From Podocnemis expansa (Eukaryota > Chordata > Testudines > Podocnemididae), in assembly GCA_007922195.1 (NCBI GenBank), contig ML682005.1, positions 30,056,812-30,120,811 of the forward strand: a stretch of DNA of 64,000 bases, written 5' to 3'. The notes below the pieces were generated by a model that saw only the letters and a program-made list of their open reading frames with translations, did no database searches and was not told the origin of the DNA. A program made the position numbers and the translations under genes. Below, piece after piece: positions 12,184-22,890 of the stretch. The stretch's first letter is position 1. Every line of letters starts with the position of its first letter.

Positions 12184-13072
12184 CTGACTTCTGCTGTTGT
12201 ACAGTGGCTATCTGTAAATCTGGATGAATGCAAATATGTGCTTCGGGTGCAAGAAGTTGTGTATTTCTGGTGCACTCATTTTTCATCCATCTCCTGGACT
12301 TTCAGCGGCAACTTCTGATTGCTACAATTCCTAATTTTAAAATATTTCAGCCCTTTAAAAAAAAAATTGAAAACTGATGGTGTAACAATGTGCTCATTAA
12401 CTCTGATCTCTAGGAATTCAGCTGCACACACATTGTGGTATTTCTGAAAATGTATCCCTAAATGCTTGCAGTGGAGTCTGGGTCATGCACTCTGAATCAA
12501 GATAATTTCAAAATGTCTTTGCATATTTATTCCAGTATCCATCTTGTTTTCAAAACATGGAGTGAATATGAATGTCTTCTCTTAGTAGGGGATGTGCGCG
12601 TAAATTAACATGTACTGGGAATTTATCATATCCTTTGTTTATAAAGGACCAGTGAATTGCTAATTAGAGGCCTGACCTTGCAATAATTTGCTCCTGGCAG
12701 AAATCTGCTTGTAGTAGAGCAAGTGACTATAATGAGATTAGTTACAATAGTCAAGCGTTCACAGGGCCAGACACCAGAGTTGTATTGCACTCCATTGAAA
12801 TCTTCCAAAATTATTCCTCCCCCCCAGCACTCTAACAAGATTGGCACTACTTTTGTTTTAAATAAAAGATGCCAACAAAAGAAAAAACAAGTGGGAAATG
12901 ATAGACACTATAGGCTGAGTCAGACACTCTAGGAACTGGCATACAATATTGCGAAGACAAATGCCAGCTAAGGTGATAAAAAAATTCATGATTTCTGGAG
13001 AACGACTTACTTCTTTGGGTATGTGCATTTGTTGTTTTCTTATCCATGAACATGAGAAAAATAAAATGACTG

Positions 13073-13074
<2 letters not shown>

Positions 13075-13103
<29 letters not shown>
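13075..13103. repeat. Poly(T) tract (29 T)
   Basis: An uninterrupted run of 29 T. No retrogene or SINE body adjoining it was recognised on either strand. Confidence 0.95.
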
Positions 13104-13111
<8 letters not shown>

Positions 13112-13581
13112 CAAAAAAGCACCTGTGTCAAGACTGGACAAAAATCTCTTTGTAATGAGCTGTAGAGTTGGACACACTGTGGAAAACAGCTCACTGCAGA
13201 CTGCCCTAACAAACCGATCATCTAAATCTATTCTGTGCCACTTTAGTTTCTATAGTGCAAAATAAAAGAAATGGATTGAACTCCCCCTTCCCAGTTTTCC
13301 TTTAGGGCAAAGCAAAACTAGAGAATTTCTTTGCTGCCACTCAGATAAAGGGAGATACAACTGACTTGTTTTTTTTGTTCTCACAAAGGCAATGACTGAC
13401 AAAGGAATCCTTTTATTCCCAGAGAGGTAAGAAATGGGATAACTGTAGATCAGAATCTTCATCCTCCATCACTCCCCCCATTAATTAAAGTAATGCTACA
13501 ACCGTTATCAACCACTGAATTGAAGAAAAGAAGATAGAATTTAAGAGCTGCTTTGAAGTTTACCAAGCTTTCATAGTTTTT

Positions 13582-13625
13582 GGGGGGGGGGGGGGGGGCT
13601 GTATAAAAAACCCCCCCCCCCCCCC
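13582..13625. repeat. G17 - 12 nt - C15 homopolymer pair
   Basis: Seventeen G are followed by 12 bases and fifteen C. The two runs could pair as a hairpin or form quadruplex/i-motif structures. Runs this long are error-prone in assemblies, so lengths may be unreliable. Confidence 0.9.
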
Positions 13626-13959
13626 ATACATAAAACCCTACACATACACATTCCCTTTTTACTCAAAAACCTGTCAAAACTGTTACTCTCTGACAACTCA
13701 AGCCATGCATAAGTTCCTAGAGCTGAAACATGCTACAACAACATGTAGGAAGGATGGTTTTGGGATTTGCAACCCCTCAAGAGTGGAATTAATTCAGTAG
13801 TTTCTTTAAAGAGAAATCTACATTGTTCAGATTAAAAAAAAATCTGAAGCCTTCAGGAAGAGCCTTATTATTGCAAGAAGGAATTTAAATTATTACCGTT
13901 TCCTGGCCTCTACTACTTTTGAATGCCCTGATTTATGATTAAGTATAATTATCTGTTTA

Positions 13960-14095
13960 CAGCGCACTCCCTTCTGTGAGCATCCTCATGATAAATCTGT
14001 TGCTCTTTGAACAGTGCTTTGTGATCTACAGATGGAAAGCGCTCTGAGCTATACAAGTGCCAAGCATTATCATTATTTATTTATTTATATTGTAC
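13960..14095 (+). mobile_element. Ancient retroposon 3' end (L3/MIR/AmnSINE type)
   Basis: The phrase 'cagtgctttgtgatctac' followed by 'ggaaagcgct', 'tatacaagtgccaagcat' and an AT-rich 'ttatttatttat' tail is typical of 3' ends of old amniote LINE/SINE families. The exact family cannot be told by eye. Confidence 0.5.
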
Positions 14096-14299
14096 TCACT
14101 GGGTGGCTTCGCTCAATAGCAGTCCCTTTGTGATAGACATTGTGTAAACACATACTAGCTGATACTCCTAGCCTCACAGAATGTACGTGGTAGTTGATCA
14201 GCTTGTTGTGTGCTAAAATATGCTCAGAAAAAATTACACGACAACTGCTCCAGTGGAATATCCCCAGAAACATAGGTGCCAGTTCAGCAGAGCTTTTCA

Positions 14300-14436
14300 A
14301 CAGAGGAAAACATAGAAGTCGTCCTCGGGCAATTAAAGACTAACAAATTTATGTGCAGCATGAGCTTTCATGGGAGAAAATCCCACAGGACTCTCTGTTT
14401 TGCTGAACTAGACTAACATGGCTGCCCCTTCGAAAC
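14300..14436. mobile_element. PLE 3' tail fragments in fold-back arrangement
   Basis: About 14319-14386 is tail sequence on the minus strand ('aattaaagactaacaaattt' through 'gggagaaaatccca'). It joins directly to plus-strand tail 'caggactctctgttttgctg ... aacatggctgccccttcgaa'. The outer left end (about 14306-14328) also resembles the reverse complement of the plus-strand 'aggactctctgtttt' segment. No coding part remains. Confidence 0.75.
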
Positions 14437-15076
14437 TTTTAAACAGATGCTTAGCTTTAAATCTTATTGGGACTTAAACACACGAGTCAGTACTTCGCTA
14501 AATTCAGGTCACAGTGAGTCCACACAAGTGAGCAATATTTTAAATTAACTGTTTAGTCCAAGCTTTTGAACTTTTGCTCAAGTTTTACTTGCACTGAGCT
14601 TTTGTCAAGCAAACCATTTTCCCCACCTAGGCTGCCTCTTGTTTTTAGTACTGTAAGGAGAGGGTGAAGTTTAGACATTAGTGATGTTCTGAAAAAGGAC
14701 TAAGACATGCCACAAATCTGACTTTTTTCTTTAAAAAAAAAAAAACCAGACACGTCAAACATCTCTAGAAGACAGCAAAAACTCAAATGTTTCTAAATCA
14801 ACAGGAATATTCCTTTCATAGCACTTAAAAAAATAAGTAGTAGTTTTCTTATTTCACTTAGAGTCACGAAAATCTGTTGTAAGGAAACAGACTACACAGT
14901 AATAATCTGCTTCAGAGTTTGTGATTTGCTAAAACCTCACACTAGGATGAAAAACGTGTGGTTTCATAAGATGACTAAAAGTAGCCTTGAGCTGAAAAGT
15001 TTCATTCCTGAACTGACATCACCAGCAATCAGGCAGCCTGATCCATGGCTTTAGTTTGGCCAATTGTAAAGACAGG
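14437..15076. other. Unassigned AT-rich DNA
   Basis: No gene or transposon recognised. Confidence 0.5.
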
Positions 15077-15260
15077 CAGGACCGTCCATAGGGTAGGGCA
15101 AGAGGGGCAGCCGCCCAGGGCACCACACTTTGGGGGGGGGGCTCTGCGGGGGTGGCACTGTTCCCTCCCCCACCATGGCAGGGACTGGGCGAGCTGGCCA
15201 AAAGTGGCAGCCCAGTTCACAGGGCTGGGAGTGGCTTGGGGTGAAAGTTGCTTAAGGCAG
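15077..15260. mobile_element. hAT-like GC-rich fragment
   Basis: Begins 'CAGGACCGTCCATAGGG', like the end of hAT elements whose subterminal part encodes nothing but reads 'gcccagggcacc'. No opposite end or target duplication was found, so it is probably truncated. Overlapping frames here are products of GC richness. Confidence 0.4.
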
Positions 15261-16404
15261 TAGATTAGCATTGCAACAAAGGTGAGTCATTAAGACTAAG
15301 AATTAGGGGCTAACTGTTGTTTAAACAAAGTCCATGCCTCCTCTCTGAGTCAGTTTCTCTTTGGGCTTCTCTCATTCATATGAAAAGGACTCAGGTTACT
15401 GGCAAGCAACCTTTGTGGTTTTTATCATCATCATCAGACCCAATGAAGAAAAGAAAAGAAAAAAAACTGAACACCCCCTTATTCCACCATTTCTGTGATA
15501 TGAGGATTGCAGTTTTGCAGGGTTTTTAGTTTATTTATTTATTTTTGCAAATTATGACTTGCCTCTTTTTTCAGTGGGTTAAGGATTCCCTTGCTTGCAA
15601 CAAAAGTTATAACTTATTATTAAAATCTACAACTCCAAGGCCTGTGTTACAAAGTATGGTATTTTTTCTTCAATTAGAAAACCTAAGTAACAGAATAAAA
15701 TCCAACTCAGGGATGCATCTGCTGGAAGGAGTAGTTATAAAAAGGTCCTAATCTGAAGGGGGGGGAGGGAGTGGATAGCCCCATTGCATTGCTGCCTTAT
15801 GCACACTGCCAGAGGTCACCAGGCCAAGCAGAGAAGGCTAGCACCCCTTCAGTCACAATACTGTGGACAATTGTGTGTTCATGGAAACTCATGCAGACTC
15901 AGGGAGAAGATGAAGTGCAGATGTGAAAGTGGAACCCAGAGGGGCTGCTTCAGTTCCTGGGATTTGGCAATGGAGCAGGGACCAGGACCTGGAGGGACAG
16001 ACAGGCTCAGCAGCAGATAGGATCTTCCAGGGCCTCTCTTCTCCTTCCCCTGTCTCAGCACTTCCATCTAATTTCTTCACCCAGGTCACCCCCACCCCCC
16101 ACCCCCAATTTGCAAGGCACTCCCACACCCATACTTCAGACTACTATACACCATTTTAGAGACTTGAGATACTTTCTGATTTGAGACAGGAGTATGGCAT
16201 GTGGGATCACCCTCTGCATGTTCCATGTAGGTGATCTCAAATTAGATGTGTAGATTTCAGAGATACAATAGAAACCTCAAAAGAAAGGATGAAAGCCTGA
16301 AGGGACTGCCACCTAGCCCCACCCACCCACCACCACAGCCATTGTCACTGTTCAATTTTCTGGCAGCAGCTGCTTTTTTTTTTTTCCCCCCTCTCTCTCT
16401 CTCC
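15261..16404. other. Unassigned DNA, GC-richer from about 15780
   Basis: Several frames overlap between 15784 and 16160 on both strands, a sign of low stop density from GC content rather than a gene. C-rich run at about 16088-16107. No transposon ends recognised. Confidence 0.45.
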
Positions 16405-16473
16405 AGTGGAGGGTTGCTGTGTGGCAGAGGGGTCCAGAGCTAGGGACCAAGGAAAAAGGTTTGATAACCACTG
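16405..16473. mobile_element. hAT-type right end (fragment)
   Basis: Reads 'ccagagctagggaccaagg' then 'aaaggtttgataaccactg', the reverse of the common CAGTGGTTnTCAAACC terminus. The left end is not visible. Confidence 0.4.
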
Positions 16474-19213
16474 GCTTAAGGGTGGCTGAAAAACCAGACC
16501 CTGCACTCCTGTTCCGCCGCTTTTGGCTGGCTCATCCGGTCTTTGGCATGGGATGGCAGGCACAGGGGCCTGTCCCTCCCTTGGCCCTGCCAGCCCCACT
16601 CCCAGTCCCCAGGAGGGTGGTGAGTGAGGGCCCTGCAGAGGGTGATTTGCCCAGGTCCCCGCACCCACCTAGGAGGGATGGCCCTGAAGACAGGGCAACC
16701 ACTAAGTTTGGATTCACACAATAACTTCTCCAAAACAGGATGTTTGAATTGGATATTTGTCTTCAAGATTTCAAACTGGAAACATTTCTATGTCAAAATC
16801 ATGTGAAGCTCCTGGTATTTGGTTAAAAAAAAAGTGAACAGCTGGGACAAACAGCATTTTGGAGGGTTTTTTAAAGATGCATTTTAACTTAAAATTTAAG
16901 GTAAAATTTGAGACATTGGAGTGAAGCAATACATCAGCACACAGACTAACCCCCTCCCCCAAAAATATACAGTTATGAATTCCTGCAAAGTTAAACCACA
17001 GTTTTTTGACCCCTCCCCCCCCACAGTTGCAGCATAGAGCTTGACAGAGATGGAGACAGTTTAGTGGTTCCCTGAATAAAATTTTCAATCATTTTATGTC
17101 ACTTATGTTATGGATATACAATGTAAAATACAAGTATTTCTGTGAAACTGGAGGCACTCCTTTCTCAAGAATGCTTCAACAGTTTTGTTCCTTTATACTC
17201 ATAGCATGCCAGTCAAGCACTAGCTCAGACTGACCATACCAAATACACATTGTGTCTCAACGCAAGGGGCAGTGTATGTTGAGGAGACAGGAGGTACTCC
17301 AGACAGTGCTATTCCTCCCTGCTTCAGCAGATTAATTTTGGGGTGGCCAGTAGCAGGGAGCTTCTGTACTGTGGGACCTACTGTGTTTGTGACTGTGTTG
17401 GGCTTCTGAAAAGAAGGTTCGTTTCATTTGCTCCTGTTACCTTTTATCACCAGTGCAAGGACAAGATAAACCTTATGCTAACACATTTTCCATTTGCAAC
17501 TTTTAAGCTGGGGCCAAATGACATCCTGCCAGTTATAAAGTAACATTTTTGTTGTATGCACACAGGTCAGCAAGATATTACTTTGTCTATAATGTGAAGT
17601 TTTGTTTGAATGCCAGGAGACAGAAAAATATTAAAATGTATCCCTCTCCTTTATTAGAGTTAATTCATTGTTCAAGGATACACATCTTTACTTTCTGTTT
17701 AACTACACAATTAGACTTCAAGACCTTGCAATGGCCATGACATGAAACAAAGTCTCTTTGGGGCAGATCTGGCATTGGAGATGTCTCCAAATGAGAAATC
17801 AGTTCTGACTTTACTGACTGACATACATAAATTGATTCTTCATTCTGGAGTGAAAAAAAATATTTCCATAATCTACAAAAGAAAAAACTATACTTAAATT
17901 ATATGGAAGCTGTCACACAAATATTTAGAGGGCCAGGTGGGCAACTGATAGTGAAAAAGACTGTGATTTGGCCTGAGATCACGGTTGTAATCTTCCTTAC
18001 CATTCCTGTCCCTTCTATACTATAAATCTGAGGATATCAAAGCTTTTTTTATATATGTACCTTCACAGTGTGCGGCAAAAAAAATGATTTGTCCCCTAGT
18101 TCTTATGCAAACCAGTGATGGTGACAAGGTAAAATAAAAAAATGTTAAGTTAAATTTTAATTAAAACTTCCAGCAAATATTTATATTTTCCAGGTAGTTT
18201 ATTTTTGCATACTTCTCTGATCCTCAGTTTCACTGAGGTAAAACACAGTAAGTAGTGAAATAACAAAATACAGATATCTTATCTCAGGAAAAAAAAATGG
18301 AAGGTTTGACAATATTTGTGCTTATGGTCACAATTTTTCATTTGTTATAATTATTTCAGAGTGAGCAAAACAAATGTGGGTATCAGGTTTTGTCAAAAAC
18401 AGTTATAGGGAATACAAAGGAATGCAAGCAAGACTTGATCTGGCTTGAGATATTACGTTGCTCTCTTCACTGAAGATTAGTACTTCACAGGAAGAGAATT
18501 AGAGCTGGAGGAAAGAAGTATGGTATCCTACTAGCTACACTTAATTACGCCATTAGCAGGAAAAAAAAACAAATACATCATTTTCATTGTTTTGTCTTGA
18601 AAGAAAACAAAATCTTCTGTACGGAAGAATAATCAGAAAGAAGGTAAAACAAAGACTTTAAAAAATTAACACTGAGCTCAGACTACATCTGTTTTTGTTT
18701 GTTTGTTTTTTTTTTTATTCTGTTCCATCCTTGAACAGACTGTGAACCTTTTCTGGCAAAATGTGAAGGATTAAATCCATGGTGGGCCTCACTTTAATCC
18801 AAGCAAAGGGTTTCCCCAACAAACCAATAGGCTTCCCACAACTAAATAGAGGGTTCTTAGCATTTTTGTCTCCATGATCTGTTCTACCTAATTGTATCCT
18901 AACTTTTACTGCAGTCCCTTACACTCCAAGAATCCACCCCAAGGATTCTTGGACCCAAACAAGAGATGTGCTTCCCCTACTACTGTCCCCTTCAGACACA
19001 CAAGGATCCATTTCCATTTTGTGGTTTGTGGGGAGATGCAGTGGCCTATTGCTTCTCAGGGTTGGGTAGACCTTTAGATCCTGTTCCTTTGGGGAGCAAA
19101 AGGGGATAGATGGTTACTGTCCTTTTTTGTTTGTTTGGGCTGGGAATTCCAGGGGACGACTGCAGCATAGTCAATGCACCTGTCCTTACTTCACATGTCT
19201 AAAGCAGAGAAAT
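16474..19213. other. Unassigned DNA, GC-rich at first then AT-rich
   Basis: About 16490-16700 is GC-rich with overlapping frames on both strands and no family resemblance. The remainder, to 19213, is AT-rich with T and GT runs near 18690-18715. No gene recognised. Confidence 0.5.
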
Positions 19214-19215
19214 GC

Positions 19216-19483
19216 AAGTTACCTTCTTTGCCCTCACTATCCTCTTAAAGTCCCTCTCTGGCTCTACATATAATTTAGTATCCCTATCCAAAAGTCCAAG
19301 GCTCTGTATAGTTCTGCCCCTACATATCTCAGCATACCTCTTCCTGTATTCTGCTAGTCCCTCCTCAGTCATCCATCCATTTGCAGTTCCATGATGGCAG
19401 AATACTTTTGGACAGCGATACCAAATTATAGAGAGAGCCAGAGAGGGATTTTAATAGGACAATGAGGGCAAAGAAGATAACTT
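19216..19483. repeat. 80-bp inverted repeat around an L2-like segment
   Basis: Arms 19216-19295 and 19404-19483 are reverse complements with 69 of 80 bases matching by hand count. The 108-nt spacer and left arm resemble the 3' region of L2 LINEs ('ccaaaagtccaaggctctg', 'ttctgcccctacatatctc'). Transcribed RNA would fold into a long hairpin. It may be an inverted duplication of an L2 piece. Confidence 0.75.
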
Positions 19484-21784
19484 GTGCAGAAGTCCACTGA
19501 TGCTTCCTACAACAGGGACTACATCCCTGCCTTCATACTTTTTCAAAACCTACCGAATCACCCCACTCTTCAAGTTATCACTTCTCTCAGATCTCAAGAC
19601 CTAATTGCGTAAATTTAGCACCTACTGCATTATTAACCATTGCATATTTCTGGAACATGGTTGGAAATACAAGGGTCAAAATACATCAAGAAACCTTTCT
19701 TACATTATTGCTCATTGCCAACACAAGGGGAATGAGGAGCAGAAGGCAGCTTACTAGTTGCCACCCAAAAGCCATGGATTGCAGGACACAGGCCCTCACT
19801 GCTTCATTATAAGTGTAGTTTTAGCAGTGAGCTGAGAGGAAGCAGGGGAGATACAGAAAGGAATTTAGCTCATGAGAAATTCTGTATCTGACTAGTTTGA
19901 GTGAACACTTGAGTTTACGGATGAGTATCTGAATTCACACACACTGAAATTTTGAGGTTAACCCATGGCAATGTAATTTAATCACCTCTTTAATCAAGGC
20001 AAATCCATTGTTTTAAACCAGTTGATGTCAAGACCGTGGTAGCTATAAAGACAACTCACTTGAAACCACCAGTTAAAGTGTATACATTATTCACAAATCT
20101 TGTAAAATGAAAAAGAAACATGGTTTAGCAAACCCCATAAACTGGTATTAGGCATAGCCATGGATTCAATTATAAAAGTTTAAAAACCCTAATGGCTCTC
20201 TGGAAAATGAGATTATGACTGAAAGCATATCTTAATAACCACTATCTGAAAATGCAGTGGCCTGCAACAGTTGAACAGTTACTGATCCCTTTCCTTAGAT
20301 TTGTTTACACAATCATCTGAGGAAATGATTCAAGGCAAGATGGGACAAAACATATTTTAATACATCAGTCTGCGCTTTGTCTTTAAGGGTCTATTTTGTT
20401 TTTTGACTGCTGCATTTTAAAATTTAAAAATGATTTTTGTTGGGCATTTGACTGAATTTATTCAAGAGACCCTGCTTTTGGTCTTCTGCTCCATTCTCTT
20501 TTATTGAGCAAACAACAGCAAATGGGTTTCAACAGGAGATAGTACTAGGATTTAAATAATATATAAAGGGATAATATGATCTATAATTTAAGAATCTATA
20601 TATTCTTAAAAAAAAAAAAAAACCTTTATGTCGTACCAAAAGTTTCAGTACTTTCAGCACTGCTGTTTCCCCTAAATATTAGTAACCTGCTCAACATTTA
20701 TGCCATCAGTGAGACCCATTCTTCGCTGATGGTACAATTATTCACTGTCAGTCTCTATCAGACCAATCAAATGATACCAAATCAGCTAGAGCTTGCTACA
20801 GTTCTCAGGGTGTGTAACTGAATAGGTTTTGCTCAAGAGAGCTAACAGGTCACTTTTAGAACAGTACAATAAATCACAAAGCAATTTAAAAGGCCAAATC
20901 CTTTCTATCTGATACAACTCCCATTACCCTAGTAACTAATTGGCTCCACATATTTTTTACTACTGACCTACCTCACAGATTCTCCTTTGTCCACCAAGAC
21001 ACCCACTGTAGGTTTGATATCTCAGCCATTAATTCTCTTGGGAAGAGGCTCATGTTTTTCCCTCCTGACTGGGATTTTTCCATATTGCAGTTCCCTGACT
21101 ACATGGTGATATTGCTAGCAAGCCAGATCGTCTAAACAGACCATCTTTTCTTTCTCCCCAGAGGTTATATCCTGGTATATAAGTTATTCACAGCTTTTTA
21201 TGAGCAATTCTGTTTATTCTTAAGGTGAAAGCATTACTTGAGAAAGCATTAAAAACCATAAAAGAACAGACACTCGTGCTAAAAAGCTTACTGAAGATTA
21301 ACGCCAACCTTGGAACTTCAAAACCTGAAAAAGTGGGTTTTTCCTATGGTTACAAGTTCATGACTTTCTCAGAAATTTAATCAGTAGTAACAGGAATATT
21401 TCAGTCTTTACTTCATACAGCTTGGGCCTTTGATCTTGGCCTGATGTAACAGATGACCAATGTACATCATCCCACAACTTCAAAAAGGGTTATGTGTAAC
21501 TTGAGGTGGGGAATTTGCATTCAGTTCTCCCTAATATACTTTCCAGGACAACCACAACATTTTTTGTTCCAAAAGTCCATTTTTGTGTGGCACATTATTC
21601 AATGTAATCCTTTGAACCCCCAAGTCTTACAGCTGTCAAAACTCCCTAAAGAAATTACATACAATCTCAGTCCCCAACGATAAATAAATCATCCATTTAC
21701 TACAACACACACCAAAGATAATGAAACTCAGTTCTTTAAGGTCCCCAAAGGATATTGCAAGAAATTGCCACAGATATCCCACTA
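19484..21784. other. Unassigned DNA, no gene seen
   Basis: AT-rich; A15 run at about 20609-20623. No transposon ends or coding-like frame recognised. Confidence 0.5.
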
Positions 21785-21930
21785 TTAATCATTTTACAGA
21801 CTGAAGAATGGAGGCACAGAATGACCATATGATTTGCCAAGAAAGTCTTATTGCAGAGAAGGGAATTAAATTGCAGTGTCCCAAAATCAAGGATAAACGC
21901 TAACAACAGATCATCATACTTCAGATCCTT
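21785..21930 (+). mobile_element. MIR-like SINE remnant
   Basis: 'cattttacagactgaagaat' followed by 'ggaggcacagaatgacc' and 'tgatttgccaagaaagtc' matches the 3' half of MIR in order and spacing. Very diverged. Confidence 0.55.
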
Positions 21931-22439
21931 ACCTGATGTAAACTGATAGAGCTTCATTTACTGCAGAGAAGCTATGCCAATTTGCACCAGCTGAAGATCT
22001 GGACTTTTGGTAGTATTGCCAGTCTGCTGTTAAAATTGCCACTCTGTCCCATGGAAGCACTGTTATTTGTTTAGCAAAAATAATGTACATGAAACTGTGT
22101 GACAGACAACATAAAAGATGGTCCCTGACCAAAATAAAGTACCAACAAAAACATAAGATACATGGAAGACAGAAGCCCTAGATACCACAAATGTGTATTA
22201 GAATAGCACACCATACCCCCCAATCAGGATCAAAGCATTACTGTGTTAAACATTTTACAAATACCTATAAATATATAGTCCCTGCTCCCAACTGCTTGGT
22301 TTTTGTTTTGTTAGCAGTTCCAAATTCATTTCTTATGGGCCTCTGATAAGTATCAAAGTTTTAAATGGGTGAAATTGATGGTGAAGCAGGGAAATTGCAG
22401 GGGAAAAAAAAAACAACCCAAGCCTAATTCTGCAAGCTC
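21931..22439. other. Unassigned AT-rich DNA
   Basis: No gene or transposon recognised. Confidence 0.5.
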
Positions 22440-22890
22440 TGGCAGCTAGTTACCACTCTCAGCTGGGAGCAGAACAAGAAGCTCAGGCTGCTGGTCTCCA
22501 CTTTTGGCTGAAAGCAGAGCTAAGAAGCCTGGGTGCTTCTCCATCTGCTCCCTGATGGGCCACCTTGTTAATTGCATGTGAACTGTGAAACTGACATGGC
22601 TGCCCATTCTGGTGGGGAACAGGAAACAGATGCCCTGGGAGGCTTCTCCAAGCTCCTAACAGGATCAGGGGTGAAGGGTAGTCCCTGGTGGCTTTTCCAA
22701 CATCTTGACTGAAACTGGGCAAGGCAGGCCATAGGAAGCCCGGGAGCCTGGGGCTGCCAATACAGAGCTGATAGACAGGGTTCTCCATTCCCCACACTGC
22801 CCCTTAGGTCAGTAGAAGAGCTTTTGGTGAAGACACACTCCACCAAAGGAAGGACAGAATTGTGTTCCTCAGCCACTGATTACCATAGTG
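22440..22890. other. GC-rich block, probable decayed repeat
   Basis: Sharply GC-richer than its flanks, with two overlapping minus-strand frames of about 100 codons. The right part 'cttttggtgaagacacactc' resembles the interior of turtle DNA-transposon MITEs. No clear ends were found, and neither frame resembles a protein family. Confidence 0.35.

Larger units (their letters stand above)
12184..13939. other. Unassigned DNA with homopolymer tracts
   Basis: Apart from the possible frame noted just downstream on the minus strand, nothing coding is seen. Contains a T29 tract at 13075-13103 and the G17/C15 structure at 13582-13625. Confidence 0.5.

Noticed and set aside
12949..13155. Frame with a long phenylalanine run
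   Set aside because: Produced by the T29 tract.
22568..22876. 102-codon minus-strand frame in a GC-rich patch
   Set aside because: Overlaps another long frame on the same strand; no family resemblance.
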